64,000 nucleotides of DNA from Neoarius graeffei (taxonomy: Eukaryota; Chordata; Actinopteri; Siluriformes; Ariidae), in the NCBI RefSeq assembly GCF_027579695.1, contig NC_083570.1:4929001-4993000 (forward strand), written 5' to 3'. Positions 54,291 through 62,622 of the stretch are shown piece by piece (position 1 is the first letter of the stretch; each line of letters begins with the position of its first letter). The notes beneath the pieces are model-generated. The model had not been told where the DNA came from. It was given only the letters and a program-made list of their open reading frames with translations, and did no database searches. The translations under genes were made by a program, and so were the position numbers.

Positions 54291-54330
54291 ACGGATCTGA
54301 ACAGAAACAAACAGCAGATATTTATCTAAA

Positions 54331-54462
54331 TTTCTATAGCGCGCTCTTCCTGGACTCGAACCAGGGAAAACAAAGCCCTCCTTAGGGCGCTACACAAATT
54401 TCTATAGCGCGCTCTTCCTGGACTCGAACCAGGGAAAACAAAGCCCTCCTTAGGGCACTACG
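54331..54462 (-). repeat. Tandem 65-bp leader repeat containing a tRNA T-arm-like hairpin
   Basis: Two copies of a 65-bp unit. On the coding strand each contains CCTGGTTCGAGTCCAGG: a 5-bp stem (CCTGG/CCAGG) around a 7-nt TTCGAGT loop, a tRNA T-arm with the pol III B-box core GGTTCGAGTCC. Just upstream, GCCCTAAGGAGGGC forms a second hairpin. It lies in the retroviral leader between primer site and gag, where packaging signals usually lie. Confidence 0.7.
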
Positions 54463-54514
54463 GAGCTACTTCCAACCAGGTAGTCAATCAAACATGTCTT
54501 ACCTGATTGAGAGT

Positions 54515-54532
54515 ATCACGTCGGGGTCACCA
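54515..54532 (-). promoter_or_regulatory. Retroviral primer-binding site, tRNA-Trp
   Basis: On the coding strand TGGTGACCCCGACGTGAT lies 3 nt inside the 5' LTR. It is the exact complement of the 3' end of vertebrate tRNA-Trp as I remember it, the primer also used by avian alpharetroviruses. Confidence 0.9.
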
Positions 54533-54535
54533 AAT

Positions 54536-54966
54536 TGTTAGGATTGCGCTGCGTGCTGTTCAGATGCGTTACCAGGAGTACTCCGAGGACAAAGGAGGAC
54601 AAACCACATGAGTTAAATCAATCTGGTTTATTCTCAGCCGTGCCCCAACGCGCAGCTGCGTCGGGGCCTTATATACACTCCTCGCAGGTAGTATCAGCAG
54701 TGGAAAGTTACGGAATGTGCTTTGCACACTCAGTATCAAGGTCACACAAGAGTTATGCACAGTTCAACAGGATGTTTCACACAAAAACATAGACAAAATC
54801 AGGATATGAAACAGGAACAGAACATGTGGAAGTGCAAAATGTACAGAGCAGCACGTATTATAGCTGGCCTAAAGTAAACCCTAAACTGCTACACTAAACG
54901 ACAGTCACCCTTCGGCCGCGCATTTACAAGAGTAGGTTTAGGAGTATTCAGGATTATATTCTTACA
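54536..54966 (-). repeat. Retroviral 5' LTR with promoter and poly(A) signal
   Basis: Same length as the 3' LTR with one difference by eye. Coding strand TATATAA at about 54669-54675 and AATAAA at about 54627-54632 mark U3/R; transcription would run towards lower coordinates. Confidence 0.95.
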
Positions 54967-55091
54967 TATACTGTATTGACATTTGCACAAGGACATACAG
55001 TACAAATACATGTAGTTATAGTGAAATTATGCCCTGGAAAAAAATGTGAATAATAGAACGAAGAAAGTAGAGAACACACAAGGAATAGTGA
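54967..55091. other. Right flank of the retrovirus
   Basis: Starts with the second TATAC. AT-rich; no feature recognised before the end of the hAT reading frame at 55092. Confidence 0.5.
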
Positions 55092-55360
55092 TCATTTTTT
55101 CCTTTTATTTGCCTGGACCACCAGTGTCTGCATGGCCCGCTTTCGCCAAGTTGCCACATGTTTCAGCCTTGCCCGCTTCTCTCCTTCAGCAGTCTGTTTC
55201 TTGGCCTGCTGAGCACTGCAAGTTGCTTGAGAGCCATACTTGCTCTGCTGCTTTTCCTCCTTGTTCACCCTCTGCTGGTGTTTGTATGTGGCTGCTGCAG
55301 AGTTAATGTTCTTGCACAATGTTCTGTCCACTTCCCCAAACTTCACGTCCTCCCTTCTAA
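55092..55360 (-). pseudogene. hAT gene, extreme C-terminus (basic tail)
   Basis: Continues, beyond the Harbinger-like MITE, the frame at 56101-56432: a Lys/Arg/Gln-rich helical tail (KFGEVDRTLCKNINSAAATY and onward) ending in KRKK and a stop at 55092. The two parts are consistent with one ORF split by the 738-bp insertion. I do not recognise the tail as a named domain. Confidence 0.55.
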
Positions 55361-56098
55361 GGTGGTGTTTACATTAGACCGTATCCGTCTCATTTTCGTC
55401 GCGGATGCACTGTCCGTTCACATTAAAACGCCGGGAAACGACTCCACAGGCGGAACAACTTGAATCCGCCAGGGCCCACGTATTCAATCCAGTTCATATC
55501 TGATCCAGTGCTGTGTAAACATTGAGATACGAGGAAACACAGTGCTGAGCTCTAGCTGACATCGTCATTGGACAACGTCACTGTGACATCCACCTTCCTG
55601 ATTCGCTGGCGTTGGGATCACACACACAGCGGCTCAGTCCCGAATCATTGCTCGTGCACTTCACTCGCACGCTCTGTGAGCTGCACAGGGCCGGAGTGCG
55701 CACCCTCCAGAGGGCACTTGCTGTTCAGGGCAGAGTGATTTGGAGCGCAGGAGGAAGCGCTGAGCCGCACTGAGGTTTATTTACACATTTCAACTTATTT
55801 ACCTCCTTCAGGCGCTTAAACTCAGTGAGAACATGAACATCACAGCCAGGTGTGTTTATCTGCTGGAGAAGGTGTTCGCTTGCCATCCTTCCACTTGCAA
55901 ATGGTGAGTGACTTGCGCATGCCCGATATGCAGTGGGATCATGTGACGTGCCGTCTAATTAGTCATGTGATTAGCGTATCCATGTATTGGCGTTGCTGTG
56001 TACACGCGAATCGTGTATTGGCGTTGCTGTGTGCACGCGAATCGTTTTAAAAACGTTAATCTGATGATCCGCTGATACGGTTTAATGTAAACACCACC
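55361..56098. mobile_element. PIF/Harbinger-like MITE, target duplication TAA
   Basis: Inverted ends GGTGGTGTTTACATTA(G/A)ACC; flanks TAA at 55358-55360 and 56099-56101, the 3-bp TWA-type duplication of PIF/Harbinger. A CGTGTATTGGCGTTGCTGTG motif is duplicated near the right end. No transposase inside. Confidence 0.9.
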
Positions 56099-56100
56099 TA

Positions 56101-56432
56101 AAGAGCTGCATAGCTGTCTTTCCCCTGGACATCAGCGTGTACTTGACTGTCTGTATTGCATTAAATGTTTCCACACTCATGTTGCCACTCCTTCGATCAA
56201 TTACATCATTCATCAGACTAAATGAGGACTCAACTCTAGGTCCATGAAAGATGGAGAGGCAACACTTAACCAGTGCACCCAGGGAGGGGTACTTGTCTGG
56301 TTTGTCGAAGACATGACCCCACCACTCCACGATGCTCTCTCCCTCCTTGAAGCTGGGGATGGTCAGGTCAACACTGAACCGCACAAGTTCCCTCTGGATA
56401 TCCTGGTCTGCTGGCAAGAGGTGCCCCAGCAT
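56101..56432 (-). pseudogene. hAT transposase C-terminal dimerisation domain, interrupted
   Basis: A frame of 110 residues with YPSLGALVKCCLSIFHGPRV and ESSFSLMNDVIDRRSGNM, the C-terminal hAT dimerisation region (LA-L-LSIP-ES-FS-). A splice-acceptor-like CTGCAG lies about 50 bp upstream and a TGA in frame before it, so this may be the last exon of a spliced hAT-derived gene. The MITE at 55361-56098 splits it near its C-terminus. Upstream exons were not found in the window. Confidence 0.75.
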
Positions 56433-57495
56433 ACCACTCAGCCTGCCGAGATATGGAAGTACCTGCAGCTTTCAGTTCTTTTTAAAATCAAGGCTGAATA
56501 CTTTCTTCTTTGCTGCTGTCTTTTATTAAATCAAATTTGAGACTTTTAATTTGATTTCTTTCAGCACGGACAGCACTACAAAATGGCGTCTCCACTATAC
56601 AGTGCCCTATATAGTGAGTAGCGAGCAATTTCGGACACAGGGATTGTCAAAAGACACACGCGCCCTCTTTCGAATGCTGACGTAATCAAGCCGGAAGTTT
56701 TGTTTGTTTTGATAGCAATCAGGAAAGTTTGAAAAAAGTAGGAATTTCAGTCCGATGACTCAATCCAGCTTCCAGCTTCTGGTGGTCTGGTCTGCACTCT
56801 GACTGATGTGTGCACGCTCTGGCCAGCAGGAGAAGACGTGCGAAATGATGCTGCTTGCCCTTTGCAGCGAGATGTACTCGTCACTATGGCGTCAATATCA
56901 AAGCAGGAGGAGGAGGCGCAAACCGGCATGAACTGTCTATGGGTGCAAAGCGACCTCCTTGCCCTTTGGGTCAACCCCCCCAATTTTTTTTCTCATTGGA
57001 TCCACACGATTCACGTAGGTCACCCATTTTGGTTTCAAAACGGCGAATTTCGCCAAAAGGTGAGGGATTTTCATGTATGTAAAAATGAATAATCAGTTGG
57101 AATATATACAGTGAGGTGTGTGTGTGGGTGTGTGTGGGAATATATGTGTGTGGGTGTGTGTGTGAGAGAGAGAGAGAGTGTGTGAGAGGGGGGTTGTAAA
57201 GTCTGGAATGTTATCTGCAATCTTGGGGGAGGTGAATCCTCATGGTTTAGTGAGCACGTGTTTTCTAAGTAACAAAGGAATTCCACACTCATAACATTAT
57301 CAAACCCCCTGAAGTCTTAATAAGGTCAAAATGTGTGTTAAGGAGATTGAGGATATTAGTAAAGCATGCACAGCCTATCTATAAAATTATTGAGAGATAA
57401 CAGAACAAGATAAATCAATTCAACACTTCAGTGTCTAATAGTGTAAACAGATAAACAGTTTCTGAGTTTAAAATTCACACTACTTCATAAACAAC
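56433..57495. repeat. Unassigned sequence with a GT/GA microsatellite
   Basis: A (GT)n/(GA)n microsatellite lies at about 57113-57190. Short frames (56747-57092) show no domain. A stretch near 56590-56720 (CTATACAGTGCCCTATATAGTG) resembles a dispersed fish repeat. Confidence 0.5.
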
Positions 57496-58216
57496 TTATT
57501 AAGACTAGCGAGTCACACAAAATCTTGTCAGTTTTTTGCTGTTTTTTGCTCAGGAGCAGGCCTCGAACAACGACGATTTACTTAAAAACAAAAGCAGCTA
57601 TTCACAAAACTCTTTCACAGTGAGTGCCACAAGGGTCTCCTGAACACACTGATGTAATTTTTTTGTCTGTAGTGTAAAAAATGAGGTTGCTAGAGCGAGT
57701 TAAAAACGAGTGACTTTTCTGTCAGGATTTGAATGGGAGTCTATGAGGCAGCGTGGCTGTCCTCTTGTTACTTTCAGGCCTCTCATTCAAAAACTGTAAA
57801 TCCTATCGGTTAGTTAGGCACATTGTGTGACTCAAGACAAGTGTGACTACTACTTTTGAGAAAATTATGTCTGTAGAGTGAAATTTGTGGCTGAAAACAC
57901 AGTTTAAATGAGAAAGTTTGAGCTATTTTTTTCAGGCCCTCTACACTCTAACTTAACGAGCTCCACTGGTGTGTAACGCAATAGACACCCATTATAAAGT
58001 GTGAATTTCTCCAGATTTGCTCATGGTGTTTGAGCTGGGACTGAGCCAAAAGTATAGAACCTAGCAAAAAAGTTAAATGCCAGATCCACACAGGAGAAGT
58101 TTCTCCACGTTTTCCAGTTTGAATCATGTCTCTAGGTGAAAGCATGCCAGAGCAGCGGAGGTTTGAAAAAGTGTGTTGTTTTTCAATTAATTCCATAGAA
58201 ATGAATGGGAAGTTTG
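57496..58216. repeat. Dispersed repeat, second copy (inverse of 10.0-11.4 kb)
   Basis: Matches 10010-10103 and 10848-11390 in inverted orientation. It lacks the hAT MITE found in the other copy: at about 57815 the sequence reads ATCGGTTAGTTAGGCACATT without interruption. It abuts the hAT pseudogene at about 58217. Confidence 0.75.
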
Positions 58217-58410
58217 TACTGTCAATTCTTTCAGCAGCAGAGCGGTGTCAGAGACCTCAGCTGCCAGGGTTTTTTGAATTCTGACAAGTTTGTCTTCCCC
58301 AAACAGAATGCGCTCGCCTTCATCCTTCGGCCAGCTTAAGGGGCACAACGCAGCACACACAGCAAGCACACCATTGTCATCCAGCCTGTGCGCCACATTA
58401 TCTGCCAGCA
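58217..58410 (-). pseudogene. hAT (KIAA1586/ZNF862-like) gene, continuation beyond the LINE insertion
   Basis: Reads LADNVAHRLDDNGVLAVCAA and LCPLSWP, which continues the sequence ending at about 59737. It includes the conserved LS-LCPLSWP segment of KIAA1586-like hAT proteins. It is cut off by the dispersed repeat at 58216, so the dimerisation domain is missing. Confidence 0.65.
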
Positions 58411-59736
58411 AGGTGAAGGCAAGGCAAGTTTATTTATATAGCACATTTCATACACAGTGGCAGTTCAATGTGCTTTACAGAAGTAAAAGCAAAACAGTAA
58501 ACAATAGAGAATAAAATTACATAAAATAAATGGGAAGAAATATAATAAGAATTAAACAATAGTAGAAATAAAATAAAATGAAGTAGAAGTTCAAATAGGG
58601 GAAAGAAAAAAACAGCAGAATAAAATAGAATAAAAGTTAAGTAAAATTTTAAACATGCAGAGACTGTAAAAGTAAAGATTATAAAACATGTAAAGAAGAC
58701 AATATTAATTATTTAACAGAAAGCATCTGAAAACAGCTTGGTCTTTAACCTAGATTTGAAGCTGCCAACAGCAGGAGCATTTTTAATGTCCTCTGGCAGT
58801 TGGTTCCATAGCTGCACTGCATAGTAGCTAAAAGCTGCTTCACCATACTTTGTTTTAACAACAGGTTTTAATAGTAAATTTTTCTGCTGCGATCTGGTAG
58901 ATCTGATTGGGTTAGGCCGCTGCAACATATCAGAGAGGTAGTTGGGCCCTGTACCATTTAGATATTTGTACACCAGCAGCAATGCTTTAAAGTCAATTCT
59001 GTAGCTTACTGGAAGCCAGTGAAGGGACCTTAGAATTGGAGTAATGTGCTCTGTTCTTTTTGTTCATGTGAGAACCCTAGCTGCTGCATTTTGAACCAGC
59101 TGAAGTCGTTTGATGGTCTTTTTTGGCAGGCCTGTGAAAAGGCCACTGCAGTAATCAACTCTACTAGAGATGAAGGCATGTATCAGTTTTTCCAGATCAT
59201 TTTTTGACATAAGTCCTCTTAGTTTGGAAATGTTTTTTAGGTGATAAAATGCCATTTTAGTGATTGCTTTCATGTGACTGTCAAAGTTTAGCTCACTGTC
59301 AATGAAAGCACCAAGATTTTTAACCATATATTTTGTTTTAATCCCTTTTGTGTCAAGAATAGTGGTAATCCTGAGTCTTTCATCTTTTTTCCAAATAGAA
59401 TTACTTCTGTTTTATGTGTTCAGCTGAATAAAATTTTGTGACATCCAGTTGTTGATTTGATCGATACACTGGTAGAGACATTCAAGGGGGGCATAATCAT
59501 TAGGTGATAAAGCAAAATAAATTTGGGTGTCATCTGCATAGCAGTGATACAAAATTGAATTGTTATTGATAATTTGCCCAAGTGGGAGCATATAAAGGGT
59601 TGAATAGTAATGGTCCAAGAATCGACCCCTGGGGGACACCACAGGTCAAGGACATTGACGTTGAGGAACAATTTCCCATGGTAACAAAGAAGCTTCTATC
59701 TTTTAAGTATGAATTTAACCAATTGATAACTTTACC
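58411..59736 (-). mobile_element. L2-type LINE insertion, 5'-truncated
   Basis: The minus strand reads YADDTQIY (RT active site, about 59520), then NLGAFIDSELNFDSH, SRVDYCSGLF and LQLVQNAAARVL (59064-59327), and the C-terminal LVYKYLNGTGPNYLSDML and PAVGSFKSRLKTKLF (58713-58982), the order typical of L2/Maui LINEs. Several frameshifts separate these blocks. The 3' end is ...AATAAACTTGCCTTGCCTTGCC, a short tandem tail as in L2. It splits the hAT gene. Confidence 0.88.
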
Positions 59737-60661
59737 AGTTATCTATTAGAGTGAAGAAGCGGTCACGGAACGCACTTGCCCTCTGCTGCTCTCAGTCGCT
59801 CGGCTGGCAGATATTCACCCCCTTGAATGAGTGCGTGTCGAGTTCCTGTCTCAGGCTTTTGGTGTTGGAGCCATCAGTGAGCTTCATGGAGCGCAGGGCC
59901 CTCACTGTGATGTCCACCTCTGCATTGGCCTGGATGGCAGTGGCATCTCTCCTCTGAAGGAACAGAGACAGGGCTTTCAGAGTTTCCAGGGCATCTTTCA
60001 CCAGCGCTAGTTCCATCAGAAAGATCCACTGAGTCATCTGGAAATGAATTCCCTGACACTTCGCCCTTTCTGTGGTGGATCTTGAGGTGTCCACAGCCAG
60101 CGCAGAAAAGAGACACACCAAAGCTGGATAACTCTCCCAGAGAGCTGTCTCTGACGTGCATGATGAAGACAGCCAGCGCACACCAAACACCCTGCCTATT
60201 CTGCGAGCATGCATGCCCAAATTGGAAGCGGTGATTTCAAGCTCGCGGGTGTGCTTGGGGCTCTGGGAGAAAAATGCATACAGGCAATCTGTAAACATCT
60301 GAAAATGACTTGCGTCTGTTGTGTGCTTCATCGCATCATGGACTGCAAGTTCCAATTTGTGATTCATGCAGTGAATTACAGTAAGGTCAGGGTTAATCTC
60401 ATCACGCAGGAGAGTGGCAGCTCCCATGTATCGGCCCAGTATAGCGGCGGCCCCGTCAGTCACGAAACCAATCAACCGGGAGCACAGCATTTCCTTGGTG
60501 ATGCCATCTCTCTCCAGGGTGTCCAGCAACATGTCTCGTATGGCAGAACCTGTGCATGATTCCAATTCGATTAATTGATAGAAGCTGCAAACCTCTCCAT
60601 CAAAGGGAATGTGAATGTAAACTATGAGATGTTTTATTTGAGATGGTCGTGCTCTCGTCAA
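59737..60661 (-). pseudogene. hAT transposase-like gene (KIAA1586/ZNF862-like), catalytic part
   Basis: Reads on from the upstream frame after a shift near 60630. Visible: VYIHIPFDGEV, then FVTDGAAAILGRYMG with the second catalytic Asp, then HCMNHKLELAVHDAM (the C/H motif), VFGVRWLSSS and a long helical insert with LALVKDALETLKAL. A TGA at about 59790 (probably from CGA) interrupts it before the LINE. The protein type is a hAT-derived family often annotated as E3 SUMO-protein ligase KIAA1586-like; this copy is not functional. Confidence 0.75.
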
Positions 60662-61160
60662 TGAGGATGCTGAATTTGGCAGTTGATTTTGTTATGAACC
60701 CTACTAATTGGCTTGCCATTTTCTGGGCGATGAACATCAGCATACTCTGACAGGCTTTGTCGGAGTGCAGCATTGACCCTACATCAACCCCATTCAGTTC
60801 TTGCAGTTCGATCACCTGTGGTAGCATTTTGAATGACGGGTCATTCTGGCAGATCATGTACGCAGTGCGTATACAGTACGCTGTGGCCCATACCCTCTCC
60901 TCATTCTTCCTCCACAGACTTGCGCTTACATTATTGGCAGTTTCAAATGCTGCATCACGTCTCTTTTGGAGAATTTCAAGGCATTTCACGTGGGACTGGC
61001 ATTTGCCATGCTTGTTAATTTTATCATTCAGCTTTTTAGCTGAGCTGGTTTTAACACCATTCACAAATGACAGATCAATGTGAAGGTGCTCATCTGTGTT
61101 GGGGCCTAAAGTTTTTACTTCAGAGCAAGCTGCACATTTCACTGACCCATCAGTTGACAC
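60600..61160 (-). pseudogene. hAT transposase-like gene (KIAA1586/ZNF862-like), N-terminal part
   Basis: 186 codons from an ATG at 61160: a zinc-ribbon-like CAAC...H segment, WATAYCIRTAYMICQNDPSF, then ILIDESTTISNKTS with the first catalytic Asp. The frame then shifts by one near 60630 and the catalytic part continues in another frame. Any earlier exon would lie above 61160, where I found none. Confidence 0.72.
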
Positions 61161-61200
61161 CGGTAGCCACTCTCGACCATCGTGCCGGCTCTAGACAGCC

Positions 61201-61305
61201 ACCAACCACATGCTGCGAGATGTTCCCAGACTCGTGAACAACGTCATCTTCTCTACGGGACTTATCCTGGGCATCCTCCTCCTGTTCATCCTTTGTGCTG
61301 CAGGT
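61201..61305 (+). other. Possible host exon with one transmembrane segment
   Basis: Between a CTCTAG acceptor-like site and a strong donor GTAAGT (61305-61310) there is an open segment reading ...VNNVIFSTGLILGILLLFIL, a plausible membrane helix. There is no homology I can name, and the exon may be accidental. Confidence 0.25.
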
Positions 61306-61352
61306 AAGTGTGGATGTTGGGTTGCGTTTTCATTAGCAATGCTAATTTCTAT

Positions 61353-61928
61353 GGAAGCCGAGAGAGGCCCTTCATATAATCCTTTTTTTTTATTCACCTT
61401 GTTATCCCGAGATAACGACATAATTAATTCAGGATCTCGAGAAAACAACACAACTAATTCGAGATCTCGAGAAAACAAAACCGTTATTCTGAGATCTTGA
61501 GAAAACAGCTGAGAAATGGTTCATTCAGTCATGCCAAGAGACTTGTGATATGCTGACTTTGGGGCTATTGCTCGTTCTGTATAGACGCAACTTTGGTCAT
61601 TAGAATGTCTGGAATAATCGATCACCTAATAAAGCAATATTTTGATCAGGGGTTGACACAGGGAGAGATTGCATTAAGTCTTTTAATAGGGGATAATTTC
61701 AAAATTAGTCTGCGGCACCTCTGCAGAAGACTGGCCCGGCATTGTCTCTACCGACGGAGATACAGTGATCCAGCTGAGATCATGAAATAATTTTGTTTTC
61801 TCGAGATCCTGAATTAATTGTCGTTATCTAGGAATAATGGTTTTGTTTTCTCGAGATCCTGAATTATGTTGTTACCTCAGGATAAGGTGAATAAAAAAAG
61901 ATTATATGAAGGGCCTCTCTCGGCTTCC
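61353..61928. mobile_element. Foldback element with TIR GGAAGCCGAGAGAGGCCC
   Basis: Perfect inverted ends of 29 bp (GGAAGCCGAGAGAGGCCC...). Inside each end are repeated GATCTCGAGAAAACAA/TTGTTTTCTCGAGATC-type motifs in opposite orientation, about three at the left and two at the right. No clear target duplication. A short frame with a helix-turn-helix look lies in the middle. Confidence 0.8.
61593..61790 (+). pseudogene. Helix-turn-helix-like fragment of a transposase
   Basis: 65 codons with FDQGLTQGEIALSLLI, then ISLRHLCRRLARHCLYRRRY, the pattern of an HTH DNA-binding domain at the N-terminus of an integrase-like transposase. It stops at 61790 with no catalytic domain. The family is not identified. 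Confidence 0.5.
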
Positions 61929-62392
61929 GTAAATTTCCGTATAGACTGCAAAGATATTGTTATTATCTACAATGATCTATTTGCTGGGGACGTTCGTGAA
62001 CATCAAAGCTGCCACTTTGGGTCATTTTGAAAGTGAGTGCAATGTAGACCATAGAAAACTGTCACAACATGCCTGTCATGTCAACTTTTTTTTGGTTTGT
62101 TTGTTTTATTGATGGGGTTGTCCCCGAGGATTTTTTTTCAGCAGAGATAACCAGAGGGGGGGATGATCCCCACCATCCCCCCCCCCCCAGCAAATCGCAC
62201 CCAGCGTATACATACTGCTCAAGTTAGGAGTCTCAGTGCATTTCTACTCTCAACCCCCTCTAATGATTGGAAATTGCATAGTGTAGCTTTGTGAAAACGT
62301 ATTAACTTTGTATCTAAAGATGCTGTTTCACTGGCTTTAATGCCAACATTAGTTTTCTCTGAATGGTTTGTGTTAAATGTTCTTCCAACAGA
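61929..62392. other. No feature recognised
   Basis: A mixed sequence with a T-rich stretch near 62090-62140 and a C-run near 62180-62190. No terminal repeats or coding signal. Confidence 0.4.
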
Positions 62393-62521
62393 TGCATCTT
62401 CAGAATCAACCCAGATCAAGGGACCAAAGTCGAGCGAAAAGCAAAGGGACGTCAGTATGCTGTCAACCCAAGGGTGCTGAGCCTCATTTCCAAAATTGCC
62501 AATTTTGAATGGACAGAGTAA
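62393..62521 (+). other. Possible last exon of a host gene
   Basis: After the acceptor GTTCTTCCAACAG the frame starting with the second base reads CIFRINPDQGTKVERKAKGR and on to ISKIANFEWTE before TAA at 62519-62521, 42 codons in all. The composition looks protein-like, but I cannot name a family; another frame could join 61201-61305 in phase and stop after about 30 codons. Confidence 0.25.
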
Positions 62522-62622
62522 AAGGGTGAGATCACTACCTCACCAAACAAACACGTGTCCATGTGAATGCCAGGACCAAAGGTTTCCAAGTAGAACAGTG
62601 CATTGAAATAAGTTGATGGATG

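Larger units (their letters stand above)
49275..54966 (-). mobile_element. Endogenous retrovirus, near-identical LTRs, internally deleted
   Basis: Two 431-bp LTRs (49275-49705, 54536-54966) bound 4.8 kb of internal sequence. The 5-bp duplication TATAC flanks it (49270-49274, 54967-54971). By eye the LTRs differ at one position (C/T near 49378 versus 54639), so insertion was recent. Order on the minus strand: LTR, tRNA-Trp primer site, leader with a tRNA-like duplication, shortened gag, protease remnant, complete pol, start of env, polypurine tract, LTR. The internal deletions make it defective on its own. Confidence 0.93.

Noticed and set aside
54331-54462. Two tRNA genes
   Set aside because: Only a T-arm-like hairpin and a short second hairpin are present; there is no acceptor stem or full cloverleaf, and the copies lie inside a retroviral leader.
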